From Hespellia sp. (lineage in GTDB: Bacteria > Bacillota > Clostridia > Lachnospirales > Lachnospiraceae), in assembly GCA_028693555.1 (NCBI GenBank), contig JAQUVD010000015.1:1-64000 (forward strand): a DNA stretch of 64,000 bases, in the 5' to 3' direction. Below are positions 44,291 to 53,530 of this stretch, piece by piece. Position numbers and translations under genes: made by a program. Numbering within the stretch: the stretch's first letter is position 1; the number at the start of each line of letters is the position of its first letter. The notes under the pieces are model-generated. The model had not been told where the DNA came from and did no database searches. It was given only the letters and a program-made list of their open reading frames with translations.

Positions 44291-45481
44291 ATGTCTCTTA
44301 CCCTGCAGGACATCTACGAATCTACCAAAAGTAAATACCGACTGAATCTAATTACCCCTCTCCACACGTTAAAACAGGTTATGAACTGGGTCTATATCGG
44401 CGAAGATATCACAACATTTGACTATCTAAACGGTGGCGAGCTGGTCATCACAACTGGTCTGTGCATTCACAATTCCAAAGAACTCTACGATTTTATCCAT
44501 GCCTTGATTCAGCACGAATGCTGTGGGCTCATCATCAATATCGGTGGGTATCTAAAACCGAAGAATATTACCTCGGACATCCGCCAGCTTTGTGTCAAGA
44601 ATGACTTTGCACTCTTTACAATGCCCTGGGAGATTTCGTTTCAGGCAATCACCAAAGATTACTACAATCGGATTTTCGAAGACAATCAGACCGACACTGC
44701 CATCACCGAATCCTTTCTCAGCATTCTCCGGCAGGATCAAGATTTCGAGAACAGTATCCTGTTACTGGATGATTATCAGTTTACTGCTCCTGAGTCTTAT
44801 TGCATGTGCGTGCTCAACTATCGTTCTTCTATTGATGAAGCCACGACCCTGTCCCAGACCGAGGAGTGGCAAAAGCAGCTTCTGTATTCCATCGACAATC
44901 TGCTTCACGATGATTCGCTCAAGTATCATGTCATGATTTACAAGAATACCATTGTCTTTATCTGCTGTGATTCCGATTTGCAATTAATACGCAAGACAAT
45001 GAATCAGATTTTAAGTCACCTGAAAATCATCCGTCCGCGATTTGACTGCAGGATTGGAATCGGATCACTGACACATCATCTGGCAGACATCGCGGTCAGC
45101 TATAAGCGCGCTTGTGCTGCACTTACCATGGCAGAATATCATAAGCTCTCCCTTTATACCTTTGAGGAAATGGGATTCTTCCGGCTCCTCTTATCGGTGC
45201 ACGATCAGGCGCTTCTCGATTCCTATCTGGATGAATATCTGGGCTCATTGATTGCTTACGATAAGCAGCATCGCAGTAACTATCTGGATACGCTGTATCA
45301 GTATCTTTTGTCAGACGGGAGCATTCAGGCAATTGCCGCCGCGATGTTCTGCCACCGCAATACAGTCAATTACCGCGTACGGAATTTGAAGGAAATGCTG
45401 GATTGTGATTTAGATGATATGAAGGTGAGATTTAATTATATGGTTGCTTTTTGCGTAAAAGAATACCTCGAGATCTTGTAA
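44291..45481 (+). CDS. PucR/CdaR-type transcriptional regulator
   Basis: The only plus-strand gene, 396 residues. The N-terminal PucR sensor domain includes TFDYLNGGELVITTGLCI; the middle is a GGDEF-like/CdaR segment with RIGIGSLTHHLADIAVSYKR; the C-terminal helix-turn-helix is SIQAIAAAMFCHRNTVNYRV. GAAAGGAG lies before the ATG at 44291. PucR-family activators respond to metabolites and control nearby catabolic genes. Its divergence from the aminotransferase/permease-dehydrogenase operon makes that operon the likely target, with the transported amine or its product as the signal. Confidence 0.9.
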   Translation: MSLTLQDIYESTKSKYRLNLITPLHTLKQVMNWVYIGEDITTFDYLNGGELVITTGLCIHNSKELYDFIHALIQHECCGLIINIGGYLKPKNITSDIRQLCVKNDFALFTMPWEISFQAITKDYYNRIFEDNQTDTAITESFLSILRQDQDFENSILLLDDYQFTAPESYCMCVLNYRSSIDEATTLSQTEEWQKQLLYSIDNLLHDDSLKYHVMIYKNTIVFICCDSDLQLIRKTMNQILSHLKIIRPRFDCRIGIGSLTHHLADIAVSYKRACAALTMAEYHKLSLYTFEEMGFFRLLLSVHDQALLDSYLDEYLGSLIAYDKQHRSNYLDTLYQYLLSDGSIQAIAAAMFCHRNTVNYRVRNLKEMLDCDLDDMKVRFNYMVAFCVKEYLEIL

Positions 45482-45492
45482 GCTCGAGGTAT
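45461..45492. terminator. Bidirectional terminator
   Basis: AATACCTCGAG (45461-45471) pairs with CTCGAGGTATT (45482-45492); the loop holds the stop codon of the PucR-type gene. Short T-rich runs follow on both strands, so it can also end transcripts coming from the minus-strand gene at 45543. Confidence 0.75.
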
Positions 45493-45542
45493 TCTTGATT
45501 TTAAACTGATAATTATATTTATACTACTGTAGACACCCTCTT

Positions 45543-45983
45543 TCACTTTTTCAAGTCTTTTTTACAATGTTTTTTTCTTTTTATGATTCGAATAATTTCC
45601 GTTCCCACAATAAGAGCACCGATATACCCGATTTTATGTGAATTAATCCACAGTAATTGCGGCCAATTATATGGAATGAAATTGCACACAAAAAAACTGC
45701 TGATCATTAATATACTCGGCAAGTCAATCATTAGTACTTCAAGCACGACACTACACTTAGGAATTTCGCTCAATAAGATCAATAACACACTTATCACTAT
45801 GTAAAATAAGACTTTCAGTATATAGGCATAAAATACATACTCTATTTTTGTCTCCATATGAAGTTCATATTCCATTTTTGTCTGTACGCATATATCTATG
45901 AAAGTACTGACGTATATAATTACTATTAGAAGTATGACTTTAGGATTCTGATTCGTTCCATTTTTTATTTTCATCTCACTCAT
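45543..45983 (-). CDS. Hypothetical membrane protein
   Basis: A 146-residue protein with about four hydrophobic segments (near residues 16-32, 48-70, 84-102 and 112-130) and a lysine-rich C terminus (RIIKRKKHCKKDLKK) expected in the cytoplasm. I do not recognise a family. The start is weakly supported (GGGAACG upstream). It is the last gene of the XpaC/TelA group, 83 bases after the neighbouring gene's stop. Confidence 0.6.
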   Translation of the reverse strand: MSEMKIKNGTNQNPKVILLIVIIYVSTFIDICVQTKMEYELHMETKIEYVFYAYILKVLFYIVISVLLILLSEIPKCSVVLEVLMIDLPSILMISSFFVCNFIPYNWPQLLWINSHKIGYIGALIVGTEIIRIIKRKKHCKKDLKK

Positions 45984-46066
45984 ATATTCGTTCCCATTAT
46001 ATTGATCATATAACTTTTATTGTTCAATATATCTTTCTTCCAAAGTAATAATCGTATCTGCATAAT

Positions 46067-46489
46067 TTAACGTAAAACCGGACTATCAGAAGCATATAAA
46101 TCAAAATACCAATTATCATTTCCTCTGCTCAATTCATAACAATAATGATAGGCGTTTTTCTCACTAAATTCCATCGCATAGATAAAAGGCGCTTTCTTTT
46201 TCACTTCTGCCTGATTCGTTTGACCAATCTCAACCTGATGAATCTCTAACTCTTTCCAAAATTGGAAATTCACAAAGTAAATGTATTCAAAGTTCGTTGA
46301 GCCAAATACAGACCGATTGACACTTTTATTCTGTTCTTGCACGAGATGTTGCTCTAAATGTGTCAAATCATCAACACGTTCCGGAAACATTGGCATATAT
46401 TTCACAATAGCAATTGGCGGCAAAAAAAAGAAAATTCCGATTGCTATAATGATTCCAATTATAAATATTCTCTTACCAAAACTTTTCAT
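46067..46489 (-). CDS. Hypothetical single-pass exported or membrane protein
   Basis: A 140-residue protein. The ATG at 46489 is chosen for GAGGTG six bases upstream; the frame is open further upstream but overlaps the next gene with unlikely sequence. KRIFIIGIIIAIGIFFFLPPIAIV at about residues 6-30 is one strong membrane segment or uncleaved signal. The outside part is polar with no motif that I recognise. It follows the PrsA-like gene by about 60 bases. Confidence 0.55.
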   Translation of the reverse strand: MKSFGKRIFIIGIIIAIGIFFFLPPIAIVKYMPMFPERVDDLTHLEQHLVQEQNKSVNRSVFGSTNFEYIYFVNFQFWKELEIHQVEIGQTNQAEVKKKAPFIYAMEFSEKNAYHYCYELSRGNDNWYFDLYASDSPVLR

Positions 46490-46550
46490 ATTTGTCACCT
46501 CAGCAATATTTTTACAACTTACAGAACCGTGAGACTCACTAATTTTTAAG

Positions 46551-47177
46551 TTACTTCGTAACAATATAATTTTCTTCTTGAACCACTTTCGTCTTGTACT
46601 GTTCCAGATAATGATTCCATTCATCTGCGGTATCCGTTTCTTGTCCATTCCCATCATACTGTTGCTGCAAATCAGAAACATACTTTTGAATCGGCAGATT
46701 CTTTCTATAAACTTCCTTTTGATATTGCCAATATTCCTCTTCTGAATCAAATTGGCTGATCAGAACCTCTATATCCGTTTTATTCTCTGCTGTTGACATC
46801 ATTGATTTCAACTCATTTAAATACTCATCCACTTCTTCGTCTGTAACGTCGTATCCTTCTTGAAGAGCTTTCTCATACATCGCTTCTCTCTCCATCGAAT
46901 ATGATATTGCCTTCTCCTCAGCCTCGCTTTCAGACAATCCGCTCGTAATAAAAAATTGTTTTGCCTGCTCGATTTCATCTTGTGTAACAGTCGCATGCTC
47001 TCCCTGTGCATAAACCTTTGAGGTATCTTGTTCTTCTTTCCCACCTGCAAAATCTCTTAATTTCATGCCCCATTCTGCCATCAAAGACGAAGACGAATGA
47101 TGTGCCTTAGTCAAGGCTAAAACGATTCCCATAACCAAAACAAGGCTTGCCAGTATGATTCCTATTTTTTTCTTCAT
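46551..47177 (-). CDS. SurA/PrsA N-terminal-like exported protein
   Basis: A 208-residue protein with a signal sequence or membrane anchor (residues 4-22) and a helical region, VTQDEIEQAKQFFITSGLSE through YDVTDEEVDEYLNELK, that resembles the chaperone domain of SurA/PrsA-type proteins. No parvulin isomerase domain is present. It lacks a lipobox cysteine. The probable place is outside the membrane. GAGGG precedes the ATG. It lies 35 bases after telA and is probably co-transcribed. Confidence 0.6.
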   Translation of the reverse strand: MKKKIGIILASLVLVMGIVLALTKAHHSSSSLMAEWGMKLRDFAGGKEEQDTSKVYAQGEHATVTQDEIEQAKQFFITSGLSESEAEEKAISYSMEREAMYEKALQEGYDVTDEEVDEYLNELKSMMSTAENKTDIEVLISQFDSEEEYWQYQKEVYRKNLPIQKYVSDLQQQYDGNGQETDTADEWNHYLEQYKTKVVQEENYIVTK

Positions 47178-47212
47178 TAGATTTCCCTCACATTCAGATG
47201 TTCGTGGATTTT

Positions 47213-48349
47213 CTATTGCACCTCAAGCAGCTTATTCTTCAGCTCTATCTCCAGTTTCTGAAGCTCTGCTTCCGCTTCCCGCCTCTTTGCTCTTCCCTCT
47301 TTTTGGATATTCATCACTTCATCAAAAGTGGAAATGAGTGATTCGTTCGTCGCTTTGAGCGTCTCCATATCTACGATGCCACGTTCTGATTCCTTTGCAG
47401 TTTCTATCGTTGCCATCTTTAACTTCTCTGCGTTCTGTTTGAGCAGTGCATTTGTCATGTCTGTGACTTCACGCTGGGCTGCTGCTGCCTGAGAAGAATG
47501 TTCCACACCAAGAGCCAGAACCATCTGACTTTTCCACAGCGGGATTGTATTTACCAGCGTAGACTGAATCTTCTCTACCATCATCGTATCATTCCCCTGC
47601 ACGAGACGAAGCTGCGGTGCTGTCTGCATCGCAATGGTGCGTGTCAACTCCAGATCATGGATCTTCTTCTCAAATCTGACACACATGGAATCAAGATCCC
47701 GCGCTGCCTGTGCATCCTCCGGAAGATTGCTCCGTCCTGCCTTATCTAATAATTCCTTCAACTGAGTATCACGAACTTGGTGCAGTTTCTTTTTCCCTGC
47801 AAGCACATACATGGATAATTCTTTAAAATAAGTAAGGTTCACTTCATACATTTTATCAAGAAGCGCAACGTCCTTTAACAACTGTACCTGATGAGATTCC
47901 AATGCCTTACAGATATGGTTGATGTTCGTCTCTGCTTTGGAATAGCGGGCTTTCATTGCGGAAATCTTTCCCGATGTCTTTTTGAAAATTCCCAGAAAGC
48001 CTTTCTCTTCCTCTTCGCCAAAGCCTTTGAGTTCCTTCACAACACCGCCAAGAAGCTCGCCGACCTCGCCAAGGTCTTTCGTCTGTACCTTTTCCAGTGC
48101 CGTTTCTGAAAAGTCTGCTAACTTTTTCTGTGTTCCTGCTCCATACTGCAGAATAACAGAAGAATCCGTCAGATCTATCTGGCTCGCAAATGTATCCACC
48201 ATCTGTCTCTCTGCGTCCGACAAGACCGGCTCGTCCACCTTTTGTAATTCCGGTTGTATCTGCTGTGCCACCGGTGCCTGTTCTTTTGCCCCAAAAGGAT
48301 CGAGTGTCAAGGTTGGTGCCGCGTCAAATTCTTCAAATTCATTTCCCAT
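47213..48349 (-). CDS. TelA-family toxic anion resistance protein
   Basis: A 378-residue, largely helical cytoplasmic protein of the TelA/KlaA family, recognisable by the CKALESHQVQLLKDVALLDKM region and the late segment NTIPLWKSQMVLALG. The family is linked to tellurite and antimicrobial peptide tolerance, but its biochemical role is not settled. GGAGGTACAATC precedes the ATG. It follows the XpaC-like gene by 23 bases, an arrangement conserved in Firmicutes. Confidence 0.9.
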   Translation of the reverse strand: MGNEFEEFDAAPTLTLDPFGAKEQAPVAQQIQPELQKVDEPVLSDAERQMVDTFASQIDLTDSSVILQYGAGTQKKLADFSETALEKVQTKDLGEVGELLGGVVKELKGFGEEEEKGFLGIFKKTSGKISAMKARYSKAETNINHICKALESHQVQLLKDVALLDKMYEVNLTYFKELSMYVLAGKKKLHQVRDTQLKELLDKAGRSNLPEDAQAARDLDSMCVRFEKKIHDLELTRTIAMQTAPQLRLVQGNDTMMVEKIQSTLVNTIPLWKSQMVLALGVEHSSQAAAAQREVTDMTNALLKQNAEKLKMATIETAKESERGIVDMETLKATNESLISTFDEVMNIQKEGRAKRREAEAELQKLEIELKNKLLEVQ

Positions 48350-48372
48350 GATTGTACCTCCAATTAATTATG

Positions 48373-49566
48373 TTATTGAAAATCGTCCTGTTTCAAACCT
48401 TCTTGTGCAAGCATTGTATTTAACACAGAAATATCCGATGAAACATCCCACGCTGTGCGTTCGAATAAATCATCCAACAGCTTTTCGAATGCACTGTTTA
48501 ATGTATCCAGTGTCTGTTCTATCTCCTGTTTTGAGGAAATGATGTTCTCCCCCTGAATCGGCTGCCCGTCGAGTTGTTCGTAGGCTTCTAATAATTTTAC
48601 CGTTGTCGGCAGATAGTAATCCATCATCCTGTGAATTCCATTTACAGAGGAAGGATCCTGCTCCACCCGGTCAAAAATGCGGTCTATCAGCTCTTCCATC
48701 CTGGAAATCTTCTCTGAAATTGCAATTCCCGGAATCGCGTCATTACAGGAATGGATTTTGAGAATGTATTCATTTCCCGCTTCTAAAATCTCACGTACCT
48801 CAGGAGCTACAGCCGATGCCTGCCGCTCCTGTGCCTCCCTGCGAATCTGTTCTGTCTCAGCATTCAATCTGCGAGCTTCCATCATCTTCTGATACTCGCC
48901 GTACATCTGATTGCTCGTGATCAGGCATGTCTGCTGCTCGTCGAGATGCCCTTCTTTGAACCATCTTCTGGAAATCATATCGTTCAAATCCTTGATTACC
49001 TTTTTTGATGACTTTCCGCTTACTTCACAGAGTCTTTTGATATCGCAGTACTGAGCGGTCCGCACCTGCTCCAGATACATCGAAAACCGTTTTGTTCTGC
49101 CAAGTTTTGCGAGTCCATTTCCTAATAAAATGCCACTTCCAACGATCACCAGCCCCATGCAGAGCAATGCAATAAGGAAGCCTGTTGGCAGGACTCCCAT
49201 AAAAAGCGCTATCATCAAAAGCACAAAAACAGTAACCGCCGAGACACTGCCAAATGTAATACCCAGCACTGTCATGGCGATCCCTCCCATCTTTGAAGCC
49301 ATTGGTCTTGCGTATAGATTTGCGGTCTGCGTCACCGGCCTGACTTCTGGGTTCTTCTGGTTTCCACTATAATTTCTTGCGTTATTGGCAGCATTCTGCG
49401 CCACATTCCGGGACACATTTTTAATGCCCGAATACACACTTCCAACCGCGTCGTTAATTGTATTATTGATGGTTTGATTCAATTTATTAAAATCCTGAGA
49501 ATCGATTGCATTCTGTACGGTTTTCCGGATATTTTCACCAAGTTCTTCCCAATCTTGATTCTGCAT
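48373..49566 (-). CDS. XpaC-like 5-bromo-4-chloroindolyl phosphate hydrolysis protein
   Basis: A 397-residue membrane protein. A polar N-terminal part with NTINDAVGSV and SRNVAQNAANNARNY comes first, then two close membrane segments (about residues 105-160), then a cytoplasmic helical domain typical of the XpaC family. The ATG at 49566 is set by GGAGGAAGTT. It leads the operon with telA; the pair is commonly linked to envelope stress or toxic anions, and the name comes from a historical assay. Confidence 0.82.
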   Translation of the reverse strand: MQNQDWEELGENIRKTVQNAIDSQDFNKLNQTINNTINDAVGSVYSGIKNVSRNVAQNAANNARNYSGNQKNPEVRPVTQTANLYARPMASKMGGIAMTVLGITFGSVSAVTVFVLLMIALFMGVLPTGFLIALLCMGLVIVGSGILLGNGLAKLGRTKRFSMYLEQVRTAQYCDIKRLCEVSGKSSKKVIKDLNDMISRRWFKEGHLDEQQTCLITSNQMYGEYQKMMEARRLNAETEQIRREAQERQASAVAPEVREILEAGNEYILKIHSCNDAIPGIAISEKISRMEELIDRIFDRVEQDPSSVNGIHRMMDYYLPTTVKLLEAYEQLDGQPIQGENIISSKQEIEQTLDTLNSAFEKLLDDLFERTAWDVSSDISVLNTMLAQEGLKQDDFQ

Positions 49567-49604
49567 AACTTCCTCCAAATATTTCGTCATTTTTATCTTA
49601 CTAA

Positions 49605-49633
49605 AGTATAGCTGAAATGCATCCAAAATGCAA
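49605..49633 (-). promoter_or_regulatory. Sigma-A promoter of the xpaC/telA operon
   Basis: TTGCAT (49628-49633) and TATACT (49605-49610) are 17 bases apart on the minus strand, about 40 bases before the XpaC-like gene. Confidence 0.75.
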
Positions 49634-49649
49634 TTGTATTAGAAATCTC

Positions 49650-49663
49650 GTGACAAATGTCAC
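49650..49663. promoter_or_regulatory. Palindrome upstream of the xpaC/telA promoter
   Basis: GTGACA-AA-TGTCAC is a perfect 14-base inverted repeat, 16 bases upstream of the -35 box. It could be an activator or repressor site. No regulator gene lies in this operon. Confidence 0.4.
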
Positions 49664-49713
49664 CAAAAACAAAACATCCCGAAGCAGTTTTAATCTGACT
49701 GCTCCGAGATGTT
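49664..49713 (-). terminator. Terminator of the M18 aminopeptidase gene
   Basis: On the minus strand AACATC through AGCAGT pairs with ACTGCT through GATGTT, a stem of about 16 bases with minor mismatch, followed by TTGTTTTT. Confidence 0.9.
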
Positions 49714-49746
49714 ACATTTTCCAATATATTTGTTGATAAGACTTTG

Positions 49747-51129
49747 CTACTCTGCGTCTTTTAAAAACGCTGCATAAGCTCTGGTTGCTTCATATACATC
49801 TGCCTTGCTTGCCACTTCCCACGGTGCATGCATGTTGAGCACTGCAACTCCGCCATCAATGACTTCCATGCCAAACTGCGCAAGAATGTAGGCAATTGTT
49901 CCGCCACCGCCTGCATCAATTTTCCCCATTTCCGTCATCTGGAACGCAACCTTGTTGTCATCGAAAATCTTACGCAGCTTTGCAATATATTCTGCATTTG
50001 CATCGTTTGATCCACTCTTGCCGCGGGCTCCGGTGTGTTTTTTAATCACAAGACCGTATCCCATCTTTGAGGAAGACTTCTTATCGTACACATCCGAATA
50101 CATCGGGTCGTAAGCTGCACCAACATCTGAAGAGATCATTTTCGAATTAGCCATGCATCTGCGCACTTTTAATTCACTGTAGTCCCCAGTCAAATTAATG
50201 ATCTCAGCAACTGTATTTTCAAAGAACTTCGAGTGCATTCCGGTCGCACCGACGCTTCCGATCTCCTCTTTGTCCACCAATACACAGCAGGCCGTTCTTT
50301 TTACATCCTTTGTGGCAAGCATTGCCACAAGTGAAGTATAGGCACATACTCTGTCATCCTGTCCGTATGCGAGGATCATGCTTCGATCAATTCCACAATC
50401 TCTGGCTTTGCCCGCCGGTACGATTTCAAGCTCTGCAGATTGGAAGTCTTCTTCCTCCATTCCATACTTTTCTTTTACCAGTTTCAGCACGCCCGCTTTC
50501 ACTGCATCCTTTTCTTCACCCTTCAGCGGCTTACTTCCCACAAGAATATCCAGCGCCTCGCCTTCCACGACTTCTGCCGCTTTCTTGTCCATTCTTTTGC
50601 TTGACAGGTGAATCAATAAATCCGTAACCACGAATACCGGGTCCGTCTCATCCTCACCGATTATGATGTTCTGAGATGTTCCATCTTTTTTTACAACCAC
50701 GCCGTGAATTGCAAGTGGAATGGTCACCCACTGATATTTCTTAATTCCTCCGTAATAATGTGTATCGAAATATACCAGCCCGGTGTCCTCATATACCGGA
50801 TTCTGTTTCAGATCCATTCGCGGTGAATCGATATGTGCGCCAAGGATATTCATTCCATTTTCTATTGGCTCTGAACCGATTTGAAATAGAATGACGGTCT
50901 TATTCATGCCGACTGCGTAGACTTTATCTCCTGCTGTTAATGCTTTTCCTGCTTTCATTGCATCGTCCAAATTTTTATATCCTGCTGCCTTCGCCTGCTT
51001 TACTGTCTCCACCACGCACTCGCGCTCAGTTTTTCCTGCGTCCAAAAATGCGCGATATCCGGTGTTTACACGTTCTAATTCCTGAAGCTGTGCTTCACTA
51101 TACACTTCCCATAAATTTTGTTTTTCCAT
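49747..51129 (-). CDS. M18-family aminopeptidase
   Basis: A 460-residue metal-dependent aminopeptidase of family M18. Metal and catalytic segments are ILGAHIDSPRMD, VLVDKEEIGSVGATGMHS and, near the C terminus, the histidine in VLNMHAPWEVASKADVYE. It removes N-terminal residues, often acidic or hydrophobic, from peptides in the cytoplasm and works as a large oligomer. Two ATG codons lie near AGGAGG; 51129 gives the better spacing. A TATAAT box at 51155-51160 may be its promoter. Confidence 0.93.
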   Translation of the reverse strand: MEKQNLWEVYSEAQLQELERVNTGYRAFLDAGKTERECVVETVKQAKAAGYKNLDDAMKAGKALTAGDKVYAVGMNKTVILFQIGSEPIENGMNILGAHIDSPRMDLKQNPVYEDTGLVYFDTHYYGGIKKYQWVTIPLAIHGVVVKKDGTSQNIIIGEDETDPVFVVTDLLIHLSSKRMDKKAAEVVEGEALDILVGSKPLKGEEKDAVKAGVLKLVKEKYGMEEEDFQSAELEIVPAGKARDCGIDRSMILAYGQDDRVCAYTSLVAMLATKDVKRTACCVLVDKEEIGSVGATGMHSKFFENTVAEIINLTGDYSELKVRRCMANSKMISSDVGAAYDPMYSDVYDKKSSSKMGYGLVIKKHTGARGKSGSNDANAEYIAKLRKIFDDNKVAFQMTEMGKIDAGGGGTIAYILAQFGMEVIDGGVAVLNMHAPWEVASKADVYEATRAYAAFLKDAE

Positions 51130-51196
51130 GTCTTTCATACCTCCTGATTATGTTATTATACCCCAATTTCGGGAAGTAGTACATGCAAATTTACAT

Positions 51197-51709
51197 CTAT
51201 GCCGGTATCGTCACAACACTTTTAATTTTTCTCACATCACATTCAAGAGAATTTAGTCTTACTAATATCAGTTCTCTCTCCTCTTTGCCTTTCAATGCTT
51301 CGTCAAACTTTCTTGATAGATCAAGGTGACCTTCCGCAATTAGCCTTATATTGCGATTGGTCTCATTCTCCAAAGTTAATTCCAGATGATTCACACGACC
51401 AGTAAGACTCTGAACATCTTTTTTCAGGCCACTAACATCTTCTTTCAATACTCTGACATCTTCTTTCAGACCACTAACATCTTCTTTCAGTACTCCGACG
51501 TCTTCTTTCAGACCACTAACATCTTTTTTCAGTACTCTGACATCTTCTTTCAGACCACTAACATCTTCTTTCAGTACTCTGACGTCTTCTTTCAGTACTC
51601 CGACGTCTTCTTTCAAAACATGAATATCTTCTCGTATTGGTGTAAGTTCTTCCTTAAACTTTCGATCTATCATGTTTTCTATGTTCTCTAACAATTGTCC
51701 ATTATCCAT
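51197..51709 (-). CDS. Heptad-repeat coiled-coil protein
   Basis: A 170-residue protein. From about residue 30 to 110 it is a run of eleven or so heptads of the form LKEDVxx (variants with VGV, VRV, VSG), placing Leu and Val at the core positions of a long coiled coil. The flanks are also helical and polar, and there is no membrane segment. In DNA the heptads are a 21-base tandem repeat whose copy number could change by slippage. AAAAGGAG precedes the ATG. No function is recognised; it resembles small coiled-coil adaptor proteins of clostridia. Confidence 0.8.
   Translation of the reverse strand: MDNGQLLENIENMIDRKFKEELTPIREDIHVLKEDVGVLKEDVRVLKEDVSGLKEDVRVLKKDVSGLKEDVGVLKEDVSGLKEDVRVLKEDVSGLKKDVQSLTGRVNHLELTLENETNRNIRLIAEGHLDLSRKFDEALKGKEERELILVRLNSLECDVRKIKSVVTIPA
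51415..51625. repeat. 21-bp in-frame tandem repeat array
   Basis: About ten copies of a 21-base unit built around CATCTTCTTTCAG (plus strand) alternate between two main variants, giving a partial 42-base super-repeat. All copies keep the reading frame of the coiled-coil gene. There are no spacers of unique sequence, so it is a minisatellite and not a CRISPR. Confidence 0.85.
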
Positions 51710-51952
51710 ATGCTTACTCCTTTTAACCTCTATGTGTTGTATAGCTACACGAGTCTAAACACCTCCTGATTACCGACTGTTCCGCCGACTCCACGGTTTT
51801 GTCCTTATTAACAAACCTGGATTTTCCGGCGAATGCCATGATATGCAAGATGCATTAGAATGATAGATTTGTCTTACCAAAAATATATCATATGGAATTA
51901 GAAATATCAATATGGTATATTTTACAAAAATCTGCATATTTTATGAGCGCCC

Positions 51953-51994
51953 AAAAAAAGCCATCAGGAATTCTTCATTTTCCTGATGGCTTTT
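51953..51994 (-). terminator. Terminator of glyQS
   Basis: On the minus strand AAAAGCCATCAGGAA pairs with TTCCTGATGGCTTTT and continues into a T-run. It lies 15 bases after the glycyl-tRNA synthetase stop. The rest of the gap from 51710 holds no recognised feature. Confidence 0.92.
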
Positions 51995-52008
51995 CTTGTT
52001 TTCTTCTT

Positions 52009-53409
52009 TTACCACGTAAACTTCTTCTCGAAGTACGCTTTCAGATCTTCAATTTTAATTCTCTCCTGCTCCATGGTATCTCTATCACGAACAGTAACTG
52101 CTCCGTCTTCTTCAGAATCGAAATCATAAGTCACACAGAACGGTGTTCCGATCTCATCCTGACGGCGGTATCTCTTACCGATATTACCACGGTCATCGAA
52201 TTCACAGTTATAAGTCTTTGCTAATTCTGTAAATACTTTCTCCGCGCCTTCGTTCAACTTCTTAGACAATGGAAGCACGCCAATCTTAACAGGTGCAAGT
52301 GCCGGATGGAAATGCATTACCGTTCTCGTATCCGGTTTTTCTTCTGTTCCGATATTCTCTTCATCATAAGCACTGCAAAGGAATGCGAGTACCATACGGT
52401 CGGCTCCGAGCGATGGCTCGATTACGTATGGAATGTACTTTTCCTTTTTCTCATCATCAAAATATGTCATATCCTGTTTTGATACATTCTGATGCTGTGT
52501 AAGGTCGTAATCCGTTCTATCTGCGATTCCCCATAACTCTCCCCATCCAAATGGGAATAAGAATTCTACATCGGTTGTTGCCTTACTGTAGAATGATAAC
52601 TCTTCTGCATCATGATCTCTGTATCTTACTTCCTCTTCCTTCAGTCCAAGACTTGAAAGCCAATTGAGGCAGAAATTCTTCCAGTAATTGAACCATTCTA
52701 AATCTGTATCCGGTTCGCAGAAGAATTCTAATTCCATCTGTTCGAATTCACGGGTACGGAATGTAAAGTTACCCGGTGTAATCTCATTTCTAAAAGATTT
52801 ACCCACCTGTCCGATACCAAATGGGATCTTCTTTCTGGATGTGCGCTGTACATTCTTGAAGTTAACAAAGATACCCTGCGCTGTCTCAGGTCTTAAATAT
52901 ACGACGTTCTTCGCATCTTCCGTAACACCCTGAAATGTCTTGAACATCAGATTGAACTGGCGAATATCTGTAAAGTTGTGCTTTCCGCAAGATGGACATG
53001 GTACCTGATGCTCATCAATGAATTCCATCATCTTCTCCTGTGACCATGCATCCACCGCACCCTCTAACTCGATGTTATGCTCGGCGCAGAAATCTTCAAT
53101 AATTTTATCTGCACGAAATCTCTCATGACAGTCTTTACAATCCATAAGAGGATCTGAAAAGCCGCCAAGATGTCCGGAAGCAACCCATGTCTGCGGGTTC
53201 ATCAGAATCGCACAGTCAACACCTACGTTATAAGGGCTCTCCTGAATAAACTTCTTCCACCACGCCTTCTTAACGTTATTCTTTAATTCCACACCCAGAT
53301 TTCCGTAATCCCATGTATTTGCAAGTCCGCCATAAATCTCTGAACCCGGATATACAAATCCACGCGATTTCGCAAGGGCTACAATTTTATCCATTGTCTT
53401 TTCTACCAT
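52009..53409 (-). CDS. glyQS: Glycyl-tRNA synthetase (dimeric type)
   Basis: A 466-residue class II synthetase of the alpha-2 type. Class II features are [47 protein letters not shown] and the C-terminal [16 protein letters not shown] (motif 3); the anticodon-binding domain follows from [17 protein letters not shown]. An insert with CxxC pairs (CKDCH and CPSCGKH) may bind zinc. The start at 53409 has GAGG nine bases upstream. No T-box leader is visible in the short upstream region. Confidence 0.96.
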   Translation of the reverse strand: MVEKTMDKIVALAKSRGFVYPGSEIYGGLANTWDYGNLGVELKNNVKKAWWKKFIQESPYNVGVDCAILMNPQTWVASGHLGGFSDPLMDCKDCHERFRADKIIEDFCAEHNIELEGAVDAWSQEKMMEFIDEHQVPCPSCGKHNFTDIRQFNLMFKTFQGVTEDAKNVVYLRPETAQGIFVNFKNVQRTSRKKIPFGIGQVGKSFRNEITPGNFTFRTREFEQMELEFFCEPDTDLEWFNYWKNFCLNWLSSLGLKEEEVRYRDHDAEELSFYSKATTDVEFLFPFGWGELWGIADRTDYDLTQHQNVSKQDMTYFDDEKKEKYIPYVIEPSLGADRMVLAFLCSAYDEENIGTEEKPDTRTVMHFHPALAPVKIGVLPLSKKLNEGAEKVFTELAKTYNCEFDDRGNIGKRYRRQDEIGTPFCVTYDFDSEEDGAVTVRDRDTMEQERIKIEDLKAYFEKKFTW

Positions 53410-53473
53410 GATATCATTCCTCACATTTCCTTTTTTTCTTATTATCTTTATATTAATCAGTCAATTGTTTCTT

Positions 53474-53502
53474 ATTATACATACTAAGCGCCGTTTTTTC
53501 AA
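53474..53502 (-). promoter_or_regulatory. Sigma-A promoter of glyQS
   Basis: TTGAAA (53497-53502) and TATAAT (53474-53479) are 17 bases apart on the minus strand, just after the recO stop. Confidence 0.8.
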
Positions 53503-53530
53503 GTATTTGCCTAAATTCAATCCAGTTGAA

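Noticed and set aside
46490..46750. Longer N terminus for the small membrane protein ending at 46067
   Set aside because: The extra residues overlap the PrsA-like gene antisense-free but in a non-protein-like frame, and GAGGTG supports the start at 46489.
51415..51625. CRISPR-like repeat array
   Set aside because: The units are contiguous, 21 bases, in frame with a coiled-coil gene, and there are no unique spacers or cas genes.
51892..52224. Plus-strand 110-codon frame over the glyQS end
   Set aside because: It is antisense to the conserved synthetase C terminus and crosses the glyQS terminator.
53410..53530. T-box leader for glycyl-tRNA synthetase
   Set aside because: The gap is only about 120 bases and holds a promoter but no T-box core or terminator.
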